Below the pieces are notes generated by a model, which saw only the letters and a list, made by a program, of their open reading frames with translations, made no database searches and was not told where the DNA came from. Positions 26,915 through 36,051 of a stretch of 44,954 bases of DNA are shown piece after piece. Every line of letters starts with the position of its first letter. The first letter of the stretch is position 1. The position numbers were made by a program, and so were the translations under genes. Source of the DNA: DATGSL01 sp964645585 (GTDB lineage Bacteria > Verrucomicrobiota > Verrucomicrobiia > Opitutales > T3Sed10-336); contig CAZYAN010000032.1 of NCBI GenBank assembly GCA_964645585.1, positions 1 to 44,954 on the forward strand, given 5' to 3'.

Positions 26915-29593
26915 TCATGGAACAAGTGCGGCTCGGAACTTTTCCAGGGCGGCCACAAGCTTCTCGGGGGCGGTGCCGCCGCCCATGGCGAAGCTCGGTT
27001 TGCCGCCGCCTTTGCCGCCGAGTTCGGCGGTGATCGTTTTGACGATTTCGCCCGCCTTGTGGCCGGCGGCAATCGCTTTCTCCGAACAAAACGCGGCGAC
27101 AGAGACCTTGCCGCCGTCCACTCGGCCGCCGAGAACGACGATCCCTTCGCCGAGCTGTCCGGCGACCTGGGCGCCGAGGTCGCGCAAGGCGTTGGGCGAG
27201 TCGGCTTCGACCGCGGCCGCGACGATTTTCAACTCGCCGCGCGTCTCCGCGCTGTCGATAAGGACTCGGGCCTGTTCGCCGGCGGCCTTGTGCTCGAGTT
27301 TCCTGACGGTTTTCTCCAAGACCGCCTTTTGCGCGAGAACCTGGTCGAGCTTCGATTCGACCTCGTCGGCTGAGGCGCCGAGGCGGCTGGCGACTGTTCG
27401 CAAGCGCTGCAGGCGTTCATTGACAAATGCGTGCGCGGCCTCGCCCGCGACCGCTTCGATGCGGCGCGTTCCGGCGGCGATGGCCGATTCGCTGACGATT
27501 TTGACGAGTCCGATCTCGCCGGTCGCTTCCACGTGGGTGCCGCCGCAGAGCTCGACGGAATAGCCGCCGATGTCGACGACGCGAACGACGGAACCGTATT
27601 TTTCGCCGAAGAACGCGATGCAGTTTTCCGGTTTCTCGTCGAACGGCACTTCGAACCAGCGGACCGGGGTGTTCGCCAGAATGCGGCGATTGACGATCGC
27701 TTCGATCCGCTCGAGTTCGTCGTCTTTGACGGCTTCGAAGTGAGTAAAGTCGAAACGGAGCCGGTTCTCGGTCACCAGCGATCCGGCCTGCCGCACGTGC
27801 TGGCCGAGCACCTCGCGCATCGCGTGGTGCAGAAGGTGGGTCGCGGTGTGATGGCGCTGGACGGCAAGGCGGAACGGCAAGTCGACCCGAAGGCGGGCGG
27901 TCGCTCCGGGCTGAGCGCCGTTGATGTCGCCTTTGACCTGGTGGAGGTAGCGATTGTTGGCGTCTTTAATTGTCGTGACAATCTCGATACGCCGGCCGTC
28001 GATTTCGGCGGTGCCGCGGTCGCCGATCTGGCCGCCCATTTCGGCATAGAACGGTGTCCGGTCGAAGGCGAGGAATGTTTTGTCCTTGTGTTTCACGACC
28101 CCGGTCAGCTTCGCTTCGACATTCTCGATGCGCCCGATATCGTAACCGTCGAACGCGGTCGCCTCGGCTTCCTCGCCGTCATCGCGCACGGCGATCGTGC
28201 TCTTTTGCTGGGCGGCGCGGGCGCGGCTGCGCTGCTGTTCCATCTCTTCTTCGAAACCGGCCAGGTCGACGCGGTAGCCGCGTTCGCGGGCGAGGAGCTC
28301 GGTGAGGTCGAGCGGGAAGCCGAACGTGTCGTACAGCGTGAAGGCGGCGTGGCCTGAGACTGTTTTGGATGCGGCGCTTTCTTCGGCGACTTTTTCGAAA
28401 AGCTGCATGCCGCGATCGATCGTGCGGCTGAAGGTTTCCTCTTCGGATCGAATCACCCGGCGAATGGTGATTTCCTGCTCGCGGAGTTCGGGAAAGACCG
28501 GGCCGAGTGTTTCGAGAACCGGATCGAGCAGCTGCTCGAAGAAACCGGTTTTGAGGCCGAGGCGCCGGCCGAAGAGGACAGCCCGGCGCAGGATCCGGCG
28601 AAGGACGTAGTTGCGGCCCTCATTGCCGGGAAGAATGGTGTCGGCGATCGAGCAGGAGAGGGTGCGGATGTGGTCGGCGAGGACGCGAAAGGCGCAGTCG
28701 GTCATCTCCTGTTCGGAAATGTTTTCGCGCGACTCGGGTAGGGTGCCGGTGTATTTCTTGCCGGAGAGTTCTTCGATCTTCTTAAAGATCGGCGTGAAGA
28801 CGTCGCTGTCGTAGTTGCTTGGGATCGCGCCGAATTTCGTGAGATTTGCGGTGGTGGCGAAAATGCCAGCGATCCGTTCGAATCCCATGCCGGTGTCGAC
28901 GTATTTATTCTTTAGCGGTTCGAAGGTGCCGTCGGGGAGAGCATTGAGCTGGATAAAGACGTTGTTCCAAAGCTCCATGCAGTACGGGGAGTCGCCGTCG
29001 ACGAGCTTGCCCCCGGTGTCGCCTTTTTCGGTCAGGTCGACATGAATTTCCGAGCACGGGCCGCACGGGCCGGTGTCGCCCATCGCCCAGAAGCACTCGG
29101 GGGTTTTGATGATGTGGACGGCCGGATCGAGTCCTTCGCGCTGAAAGATGGCGGTCCAAATCTCCCAGGCCTCTTGGTCGAACTCCGCCGGGTCGCCCTC
29201 GGCCGGCTCGTAAACGGTCGCATAGAGCCGTTCTTTCGGGAAGCCCCAGACTTTCGTCAGCAGTTCCCACGACCATTCGAGCGATTCCTTTTTGAAGTAG
29301 TCGCCAAACGACCAGTTCCCGAGCATCTCGAAGAACGTGTGGTGGTAGCTGTCGAACCCGACGTCCTCGAGGTCGTTGTGTTTGCCGCCGGCGCGGATGC
29401 ATTTCTGGGTGTTGGCGACGCGCGGGTGCGGCGGTTTGCGTTCACCGAGAAAGTAGGGGACGAACTGATTCATCCCGGCGTTGGTGAACAGCAGGTTGGG
29501 CGAATCCGGCAGGAGCGGGGCGGACGGGACGATGACGTGTCCCTTCCCGGCGAAGAAATCGAGGAAAGACTGGCGGATTTCAGAAGAAGTCAT
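26915..29593 (-). CDS. alaS: Alanyl-tRNA synthetase
   Basis: An 892-residue class II synthetase. The catalytic domain (about 1-450) starts MTSSEIRQSFLDFFAGKGH and has motif 2 (HPRVANTQKCIRAGGKHNDLE, TFFEMLGNWSFGDYF). The editing domain has HTATHLLHHAM and CGGTHVEATGEIG, giving the four zinc/water ligands (two His, a Cys and a His). A coiled coil and C-Ala domain (GKGGGKPSFAMGGG) end the protein. It is 111 bases after leuB on the same strand. Confidence 0.97.
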   Translation of the reverse strand: MTSSEIRQSFLDFFAGKGHVIVPSAPLLPDSPNLLFTNAGMNQFVPYFLGERKPPHPRVANTQKCIRAGGKHNDLEDVGFDSYHHTFFEMLGNWSFGDYFKKESLEWSWELLTKVWGFPKERLYATVYEPAEGDPAEFDQEAWEIWTAIFQREGLDPAVHIIKTPECFWAMGDTGPCGPCSEIHVDLTEKGDTGGKLVDGDSPYCMELWNNVFIQLNALPDGTFEPLKNKYVDTGMGFERIAGIFATTANLTKFGAIPSNYDSDVFTPIFKKIEELSGKKYTGTLPESRENISEQEMTDCAFRVLADHIRTLSCSIADTILPGNEGRNYVLRRILRRAVLFGRRLGLKTGFFEQLLDPVLETLGPVFPELREQEITIRRVIRSEEETFSRTIDRGMQLFEKVAEESAASKTVSGHAAFTLYDTFGFPLDLTELLARERGYRVDLAGFEEEMEQQRSRARAAQQKSTIAVRDDGEEAEATAFDGYDIGRIENVEAKLTGVVKHKDKTFLAFDRTPFYAEMGGQIGDRGTAEIDGRRIEIVTTIKDANNRYLHQVKGDINGAQPGATARLRVDLPFRLAVQRHHTATHLLHHAMREVLGQHVRQAGSLVTENRLRFDFTHFEAVKDDELERIEAIVNRRILANTPVRWFEVPFDEKPENCIAFFGEKYGSVVRVVDIGGYSVELCGGTHVEATGEIGLVKIVSESAIAAGTRRIEAVAGEAAHAFVNERLQRLRTVASRLGASADEVESKLDQVLAQKAVLEKTVRKLEHKAAGEQARVLIDSAETRGELKIVAAAVEADSPNALRDLGAQVAGQLGEGIVVLGGRVDGGKVSVAAFCSEKAIAAGHKAGEIVKTITAELGGKGGGKPSFAMGGGTAPEKLVAALEKFRAALVP

Positions 29594-29704
29594 GGAAGAA
29601 TTTTGGATTTTGGATCGCGGATCTTGGATTTCGCGAAGGCGCGAAGATAGGCGAATTCTTCGAATAAGCCAATGATCGGTCCGCTTCCGCGTATGGGTTC
29701 GTCC

Positions 29705-30805
29705 TTAGAGATTTCTGAGGATCGCCTCGCCCATTTCGGTCGTGGAGACGCTGGCGCCGCCAAAGGCGATATCGCCGGTTCGCGTTCCTGAAGTGACCGC
29801 GGCGCGCACGGCGTCTTCGATCTTGGTTGCGAGATCGTTGCGTCCGAAGCTGAAACGGAGCATCATCGCGGCGGAGAGAATTTGCGCGCACGGATTGGCG
29901 AGATTCTTCCCGGCAATATCGGGGGCGGTTCCGCCAGCCGGTTCATACAGGCCGAATGGATGGCCGGCGCTGTTTTTCTTTAAACCGAGACTCGCGGACG
30001 AGAGCATGCCGAGCGAGCCGCAGATGATCGCCATTTCGTCGGAAAGGATGTCGCCGAACATGTTTTCGGTCAGAATCACATCGAACTGGTTCGGATCGCG
30101 GGCCATCTGCATCGCCGCGTTGTCGATGTACATGTGGGAAAGCTCGATGTCCGGCGCGTTCCTGGCGAGGTATTCCGTGACGGTTTTTCGCCAGAGGACA
30201 GAGGTTTCGAGGACGTTTGCCTTGTCGACGGAACAGAGGCGCTTGCGGCGGGCGTTGGCGGTGTCGATCGCGACTTGGGCGATCCGCTCGATTTCGCTTT
30301 TGCGGTAAACCATCGTGTCGACCGCCTGGACATCGCCGTCGGGGAGCGTCGTGGTCTCCTTGGGTTTTCCGAAATAAAGGCCGCCGGTCAGTTCGCGGAT
30401 GCAGACGATATCGATTCCGTCGGGGATCCGCTCCGTCTTCAGCGGCGATGCATCGACGAGTTCCCGGTAGAGCAGTCCCGGCCGGATGTTGGCGAACAAG
30501 GAGAAATGCTTGCGCAGCGGGAGAAGCGAAGCCCGTTCCGGCTGTTCTTGAGGCGGGAGGCTTTCCCATTTCGGGCCGCCGACCGAGCCGAAAAGAATGG
30601 CGTCGCGACTGGAACAGGTTTCCAGCGTGGCGTCGGGCAAAGCCCTTCCGTGACGGTCGATGGCGATCCCGCCGACGTCGGCCTCCTCCCAGTCGAGGCG
30701 CAGGCCGCCGGTTTGGGCGACGCGTTCGAGGACGTTCAGGGTGACGGCCATGACTTCCGGTCCGATTCCGTCTCCCGGTAAAACCGCGAATCTAAGTGAT
30801 TCCAT
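29705..30805 (-). CDS. leuB: 3-isopropylmalate dehydrogenase
   Basis: The ATG at 30805 (MESLRFAVLPGDGIGPEVM) gives 366 residues; 33 upstream codons are not used. LeuB oxidises and decarboxylates 3-isopropylmalate for leucine synthesis, with NAD. Motifs: FGSVGGPKW, ELTGGLYFGKPKE, VLETSVLWRKTV, YIDNAAMQMARDP and TENMFGDILSDE, the last holding the metal-binding aspartates. No other leu gene is next to it. It is divergent from the secretin gene. Confidence 0.97.
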   Translation of the reverse strand: MESLRFAVLPGDGIGPEVMAVTLNVLERVAQTGGLRLDWEEADVGGIAIDRHGRALPDATLETCSSRDAILFGSVGGPKWESLPPQEQPERASLLPLRKHFSLFANIRPGLLYRELVDASPLKTERIPDGIDIVCIRELTGGLYFGKPKETTTLPDGDVQAVDTMVYRKSEIERIAQVAIDTANARRKRLCSVDKANVLETSVLWRKTVTEYLARNAPDIELSHMYIDNAAMQMARDPNQFDVILTENMFGDILSDEMAIICGSLGMLSSASLGLKKNSAGHPFGLYEPAGGTAPDIAGKNLANPCAQILSAAMMLRFSFGRNDLATKIEDAVRAAVTSGTRTGDIAFGGASVSTTEMGEAILRNL

Positions 30806-30975
30806 GGGATTACTATCGGAGAAGTGAGGCGGGCCGATAAAGAAAATTATTCCAAAATCGCCAGCTCGCGTGTAGCCGTATCTCGTTGACCAAAGTCGTC
30901 GCATACGAGAGAAGTTGCGGGATTTCCGCCAGAACTTTTGCGCCGATCGCCTGTCGTTTCGGTGTTTAATCCGTC

Positions 30976-32907
30976 TTGATGAAAAACTTCCGCCAGAGAT
31001 TCCTTCGCCTGGGGACGGCTGCCGTCCTGTTGCTGGCGTCCTGTCAAAGTCCGACGCTCACGCCGGTCGACGAGAAGCCTGAGCGCGAGGATGAGGTTCG
31101 GATTCAAGGAAAATACGAGGAGGAGATCCGGGAGATTTTGCGTCTGGCCCGCAGTGACAAGTGGGAGGAGGCGGAGATCCAGGCATCGGGGCTGCGGGCG
31201 CTCGATCCCGAGGATCCGCGGGTCATCCGCCTCCACAACTGGGTGAACGCTGAGATTAAGCGCCGCAGCGAGCAGGTGCTTGAAGACGAGCTGGCCAACA
31301 TTTCGGCGAAAGATTCCCGGTTCAATCCGACGGTGCGCAGTGTGTTTCTCGAACACCGCAAGCGCGGACTCCCCCTTTCGATGGATTTGCGCGAATCCCT
31401 CAATGAACTGGCCAATGAGCGCCTGGTGCCGGAAAGCTTTGGCAATGTAATCGAACAAAGCGGATCGATGACCGGACTCGACGCGGCGAGCGGAAGAATG
31501 CGGGAAGTCCTTGATAAACGCGTCACGATGCAGCTCGACAACGTGACCCTCGAAAAAATTATTTTCGATCTCGGCGAAGCGCAGAAGATCAACTTCATCG
31601 CGGACCGGAAAATTCCGGCGTTCAAGGAGACGCTGAGCGTGAACATGGCGGATGTTCGTCTCGCGGAATTTCTCCGCTATATTTCGCGCAACATGAACGT
31701 GAATTTTCAGGTCGGCGACGACCTGATCTGGATCGTCGACGGCGCCGCGGAATCGAAGCTCGAAGAAACGCGTTTTTATCGGCTCAGCAAAGGATTTGTG
31801 ATGCCGGCGGAGTTTGGCGCGTCGCAGATCACCCGCCAGAAGACGACGAACAACAACGTCGTTACGGAAACGGTGACGGAAAAGGTTGAGCAGTTCGTGC
31901 GCGATGGAGCGCCGACAAATCCGGCGCTGTTTCAAGCGATCGAGCAGTTTTTCCAAGGCTCGAAGTATATGATCGATTTTGAGCGAAACCTGATTGTCGC
32001 GCGCGGAACACACGAGGAACTCGAGGTGCTCGAGAAAATTATCGAGGAGTTCGACCAGCCGATTCAGCAGGTGCTGATCGAGGCGCGGTTTGTGACGGTG
32101 ACCCGCGCGGCCTTCCTGCAACTCGGTGTTACCTGGGAAACCGGCCGCGCGCAGCCGCAGGATCGCCGGGAGGCGACTGACTTTACCGGATTCGGCACGA
32201 ATGTCGGCCTCGGGATCGAGGAAACCTTTACCAACGTCTTCAGCCGCCGAAACCTGTCGGCGACATTGACCGCCCTGGAGCAAAGCGGAGAAAGCCAGAC
32301 GCTGAGCTCGCCCAGGATCACCGTGATCAATAACCGGCCCGCCACGATCAGCGACGGGAAAGTTCAGTATTATTACGAGGAGTTCACGGCCGAGCAGACG
32401 ATTCTCGAGAATCGGTCAAAGTCCACCCTCGTGCCGAAAGGGAAACCGACCAAACTGACATCTGGGGTCACCCTCGATGTGCTCGCGAGCATTGGCGGCG
32501 ACGGGCAGAGCATCATGCTGGCGCTTCACCCGAAGGTGAGCCAAGATGTCAAACTGGTGACTTTCGCCCGCGTGACCGACCGCAATGAGGCCGGCGAGAT
32601 GGTCAACGAGTTTGAAATCAAGCTTCCGGAGTCGCGCGACCAGGAGCTGTCGACGCGGGTGGTTGTGCAATCGGGACAGACGGTCGTCATGGGCGGCGTC
32701 GTCGAGCGCGACCAGAGCACCTTTACCGAGTCGGTTCCGATTCTTGGCAGCATCCCGATCATCGGAGCGGCCTTCCGGAAGAAAACCGAGTTCGACCAGC
32801 CGCGCTATTTACTGATTTTTGTGACGGCGACCTTGCTGTCGGAGACAGGTGAGTTTGTTGAATTCACCGATCCGGACGACGCCCCTCCGCCGGTGATTAT
32901 TGACTAG
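30976..32907 (+). CDS. Secretin (PilQ/GspD family) lipoprotein
   Basis: A 643-residue outer membrane secretin. The signal ends in lipobox LLASC (Cys near 24), so it probably reaches the outer membrane as a lipoprotein. Residues ~45-130 form a helical, TPR-like region. An STN/N-domain follows (DNVTLEKIIFDLGEAQKINF, ADVRLAEFLRYISRNMNVNF), then FERNLIVARGTHEELEVLEK of an N1-type domain, and the secretin barrel (LEQSGESQTLSSPRITVINN, VVVQSGQTVVMGGVVERD, VPILGSIPIIGAAFRKK). The composition matches my recollection of Amuc_1098 from Akkermansia. It starts the five-gene pilus-like operon and is divergent from leuB. Confidence 0.92.
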   Translation: MMKNFRQRFLRLGTAAVLLLASCQSPTLTPVDEKPEREDEVRIQGKYEEEIREILRLARSDKWEEAEIQASGLRALDPEDPRVIRLHNWVNAEIKRRSEQVLEDELANISAKDSRFNPTVRSVFLEHRKRGLPLSMDLRESLNELANERLVPESFGNVIEQSGSMTGLDAASGRMREVLDKRVTMQLDNVTLEKIIFDLGEAQKINFIADRKIPAFKETLSVNMADVRLAEFLRYISRNMNVNFQVGDDLIWIVDGAAESKLEETRFYRLSKGFVMPAEFGASQITRQKTTNNNVVTETVTEKVEQFVRDGAPTNPALFQAIEQFFQGSKYMIDFERNLIVARGTHEELEVLEKIIEEFDQPIQQVLIEARFVTVTRAAFLQLGVTWETGRAQPQDRREATDFTGFGTNVGLGIEETFTNVFSRRNLSATLTALEQSGESQTLSSPRITVINNRPATISDGKVQYYYEEFTAEQTILENRSKSTLVPKGKPTKLTSGVTLDVLASIGGDGQSIMLALHPKVSQDVKLVTFARVTDRNEAGEMVNEFEIKLPESRDQELSTRVVVQSGQTVVMGGVVERDQSTFTESVPILGSIPIIGAAFRKKTEFDQPRYLLIFVTATLLSETGEFVEFTDPDDAPPPVIID

Positions 32908-32945
32908 CCGCTGTCCAGGCTCGCACGTCCGTTCATGAACAGAGT

Positions 32946-34673
32946 ATGGGATGGTTTGATTTAACCCTGAGCCGCCGTTGCATCGCGGTTGACCTCGGTC
33001 AGAGCCGGGTGAAGGCCATCTTGGTCGAGCGCAAAGGCAGCCGAGTGGAGGTTCTGCACGCGTTCAACCTCGATTTGCAGGAGGAGGGCTTGCTGACGAT
33101 GGAGGAGACCGATCGCCACATCAGCCGCATCCTGCTCGAAATGGGCGAGTACCCGGTTTCACTTGTCATCCCGCAGCACATCGCCGTTTCGCACCTGATT
33201 TCACTGCCGTCGGAAGGCAAAGGGGCGCGCTGGGAGCGGATGGTTGAGCAGGAAACCCAGAAACTGACGGGGCTCAGCGACAGCGCGATTGTTTACGACA
33301 CCTTCCGACTGCGGCCGGTCGGCGGAAACCGGAGTCCGGTGTGGGTGACGGTCAGCCGCGAACGCGAGCTTGAGGAGCAAATCGAGCGTCTGCGCGGCTC
33401 GGGCCTGATGGTCAGCGAAGTCACCAACGCCGGAAACGCGCTGGCCTCCGCCTGGCTGGCCGCCGGCCCGGAAGAGGATCGCGTCGTGCTTGCGGATATT
33501 GGGGCGACGGCAACCACGGTTGTGGTGATTGAGAACCGCCAGCCGATTTACGCGACCGCGTTCCCGATCGGCGGCGAACTCTTTACCGAATCGATCGCGG
33601 CCGCGCGCGGCATTCCGTTCGATGAAGCCGAATCGATCAAAAAGGCCGGGGAGATTTTCAGCGATCGCGAGAACTACCCGGAGTTCCTCGACGCGGTGAA
33701 CCGCTGGCGGGAGGAGCTGCGCAAGGTTTTGGCCGAAGCGATTAAATTGCCGGACGATCGCGACGAGGAAGCGCCCGCGGTTCTTCTCTCTGGCGGGAGC
33801 TCTTTGCAGCCGGGATTCCTGGACTATTTGCGCGAAGACTGCGTGCTCAATTACCGGCTTTGGGGCGACAGCACTCGCGGCGTCGATCCCCAGACGTATG
33901 CGGTCGCTTACGGCGCGGCACTGGCCGGCTTGCAGATTGCGCCGATCCAGAGCTCGCTTTTGCCGCGTCCGCTTCGGCAGGCCCGCTTTCGGATGGTCCA
34001 GGCAGCCGCTTTGCGGGCGATCGCAGCGGTTTTGCTGATCGTGCTGTTTATCGTTCTTCTCTTGGACGCGTCAGCAAAGCGCGAGGGATTGCGGGCGAGG
34101 GAAGAGATGCTGCATGATCTGGAGGAGGCGTACAAGCAGACGGCCAATGTTGAAGAGCTGCTGGAGCAGCGAAACCAGCAATACCGGCAAATTCTTCCGA
34201 TCGTCCAGCAGCAGAAGCGGACCCGTGACTTATTGCGGACGCTGGAATTGATGAAACAGGTCCGCGGCAAAACCGAGAGCTGGTTTGTCCTGCTCGCCGA
34301 CGGGGAAAGCTACGAGGAAGGCGCAACCGTTCGGGCGAGGGAGGAAAGCGCCTCCGGCCGAGCGGCCGGGCAATTGGAGCCGATTGAGGATGCGGTGGTG
34401 CCGCGGCAATGGGATCGGTTTATCGCGGAAATCGCTGTTCCGAAGAACGGCGGAGAAGGGCTCGCGGTTTTGCGAACCATTGTTGAATCCTTCGGCCAGG
34501 AAGACATTTATCGCCGCGTCGACACGCTGCCTCCCTCCGAGCGCAAGCAGCTGGCCGAAGAAGCCGTCATCCTTCCGGGACAAACCTTTGCGATCAATCT
34601 CCAGTTACGGTCGGGCGGTTTGCTCTTGCCGCCGACCGGGGAGCCGGAGAGGTCCGGACTTTTCTTGCGATGA
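32946..34673 (+). CDS. PilM-PilN fusion protein
   Basis: A 575-residue protein in two parts. Residues ~1-335 are an actin-like PilM ATPase: CIAVDLGQSRVKAILVERKG, VVLADIGATATTVVVIEN, YATAFPIGGELFTESIAAARG and AVLLSGGSSLQPGFLDYL are the nucleotide-binding blocks. A membrane helix follows at ~353-375 (AIAAVLLIVLFIVLLL), then a coiled coil (DLEEAYKQTANVEELLEQRN) and a periplasmic domain as in PilN. Fusing the cytoplasmic PilM to the single-pass PilN is unlike the usual separate genes, and I recall Amuc_1101 as having the same layout. The gene overlaps the next one by four bases. Confidence 0.88.
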   Translation: MGWFDLTLSRRCIAVDLGQSRVKAILVERKGSRVEVLHAFNLDLQEEGLLTMEETDRHISRILLEMGEYPVSLVIPQHIAVSHLISLPSEGKGARWERMVEQETQKLTGLSDSAIVYDTFRLRPVGGNRSPVWVTVSRERELEEQIERLRGSGLMVSEVTNAGNALASAWLAAGPEEDRVVLADIGATATTVVVIENRQPIYATAFPIGGELFTESIAAARGIPFDEAESIKKAGEIFSDRENYPEFLDAVNRWREELRKVLAEAIKLPDDRDEEAPAVLLSGGSSLQPGFLDYLREDCVLNYRLWGDSTRGVDPQTYAVAYGAALAGLQIAPIQSSLLPRPLRQARFRMVQAAALRAIAAVLLIVLFIVLLLDASAKREGLRAREEMLHDLEEAYKQTANVEELLEQRNQQYRQILPIVQQQKRTRDLLRTLELMKQVRGKTESWFVLLADGESYEEGATVRAREESASGRAAGQLEPIEDAVVPRQWDRFIAEIAVPKNGGEGLAVLRTIVESFGQEDIYRRVDTLPPSERKQLAEEAVILPGQTFAINLQLRSGGLLLPPTGEPERSGLFLR

Positions 34674-35458
34674 TCAAGCGGAGACGATTCGAACGCTTCT
34701 ACCTCCTCGTGGGGGCCTGTTTTGTCGTGGCCGCGGCGTATTTCGTCACGGTAACGGTGCCGCTGGCCCAGCGGGAGCGAGAACTCGACGATCAGGTGGG
34801 TTCCGCCGCCGACCGGCTTGCCGCGGCCGGTCACGGCATGAGTGTTGAGGAAATCCGGGCGAATGTGGAGTTCCTCCGGGCCGAGATCGACTCCTATGCG
34901 GCGATCAGCGGCGATCCAGCGCGAGCCATCCAGTTTGATCCGGAGGTTTTGGCGACTCTTGATCAGCCGTTCCAACTGATCGAATACGATGCAAAGAAGT
35001 TTCGGGTTCTCGACGGTCTGCGCGCGCGGAGCGCGGAAAAGAAAGTCGGCCTGTTTGACGGATGGAGGGACGCATTTCCCGCGTATAGCGGACAGGCGCC
35101 CGCGCGGCTCTGGGCTGAGCTGACCGTGATGGATCAGGTTTTCCGGACCGCGATCCACGCCGGTGTCGCGAGCATCGACAGCGCGTCGGTGGTTCATCCG
35201 GGACCAGACGGGCTTGCCTCGGGCCGTGAGGTCGCTGTCCGAATCCAATTGACCGGCCCGATGGAGGCCATTCACTCTGTTTTGATGATCCTGCCGCTCA
35301 ATCGCGAGGAGATGACGGCGATGGAAATCGACGGCCCCGAGGGCACAAAATCCGCGCTGTTCCTCAGCCGGTTCATCCTGAAGAAAAGTTCGGCGGAAAA
35401 CGCGAATGAGGTGACGATCGATTTTGTCGCCAGCGGATTTCTCGATGTGGAAACCTGA
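34670..35458 (+). CDS. PilO-like inner-membrane pilus protein (Amuc_1100-like)
   Basis: A 262-residue protein: one N-terminal membrane helix (YLLVGACFVVAAAYFVTVTV, ~11-30), then a coiled coil (LAQRERELDDQVGSAADRLA) and a periplasmic alpha/beta domain. This matches PilO in order, and in context I recall Amuc_1100, the Akkermansia pilus-associated protein reported to signal through TLR2. The C-terminal half includes AIHAGVASIDSAS and LSRFILKKS strands. It overlaps PilM-PilN by four bases and the next gene by one. Assignment rests on topology and operon position more than on sequence. Confidence 0.75.
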   Translation: MIKRRRFERFYLLVGACFVVAAAYFVTVTVPLAQRERELDDQVGSAADRLAAAGHGMSVEEIRANVEFLRAEIDSYAAISGDPARAIQFDPEVLATLDQPFQLIEYDAKKFRVLDGLRARSAEKKVGLFDGWRDAFPAYSGQAPARLWAELTVMDQVFRTAIHAGVASIDSASVVHPGPDGLASGREVAVRIQLTGPMEAIHSVLMILPLNREEMTAMEIDGPEGTKSALFLSRFILKKSSAENANEVTIDFVASGFLDVET

Positions 35459-36051
35459 TGAACGGCGTCGCAAAAAATCTTGCGCTGTCCGGCGTGCTCG
35501 CGCTGCTCACCGCGTCATTTCTCGGTTATAAGCTGATGACATTCGGGCCGGCCCGGGGTCAGCCTCCGGAACTGGCGCCCTCGGCGAGTGCCGCGCCGAT
35601 CATGCCGAAGCTGCCGCCGATTCACCGGGCATATGTCGATCTTAAATCGGAGATCTCTGCGATTGTGACCGGACCGCGCGACGACGGGAACCCGTTTTAT
35701 ACCGCGCACTTTGAACCGCCTCCGCCTCCTCCGCCCCCGCCGCCGGAACCGGAGCCGGACCCGGAACCGGAACCGCCGCCCCCTCCACCGCCGCCACCGC
35801 CGCCGACGACAAAGGAGGTCGCCGTGCGTTACCAGGGGTTTTTTGAAACCGCGGAAGGAGTCCGCAAGGCCTACGTGCAAAAGGAGGACAACCTCGTTCT
35901 GCTCGGCGCCGATGATCCGGTCGTCGGCAAATGGAAAATCGCCCGTATCGAGTCGCGTGCGCTTTGGTTGAGCGACGGAAACGGTGAGGAATTGCAGCTG
36001 GAATTCAACAAGCAAAAGAAGGTTACAGTGCCGATCAAGGAATCGAAATGA
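35458..36051 (+). CDS. PilP/GspC-like protein with proline-rich linker
   Basis: A 197-residue protein. A membrane anchor opens it (LALSGVLALLTASFLGYKL). Residues ~87-116 are a proline/glutamate linker (PPPPPPPPP, EPEPDPEPEP, then ten prolines). The C-terminal domain (~122-190) is beta-rich: VAVRYQGFFETAEGVRKAYVQ, DNLVLLGADDPVVGKWKIARI and ALWLSDGNGEELQLEF. That arrangement is the PilP/GspC homology-region pattern, which contacts the secretin's N-domain. It is placed between the PilO-like and ATPase genes, as expected for alignment-complex genes. The final bases overlap the ATPase start by four. Confidence 0.75.
   Translation: MNGVAKNLALSGVLALLTASFLGYKLMTFGPARGQPPELAPSASAAPIMPKLPPIHRAYVDLKSEISAIVTGPRDDGNPFYTAHFEPPPPPPPPPPEPEPDPEPEPPPPPPPPPPPTTKEVAVRYQGFFETAEGVRKAYVQKEDNLVLLGADDPVVGKWKIARIESRALWLSDGNGEELQLEFNKQKKVTVPIKESK

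Noticed and set aside
30847..32283. A 478-codon minus-strand open frame over the secretin
   Set aside because: Shadow of the secretin gene, which has clear secretin motifs and a lipoprotein signal.
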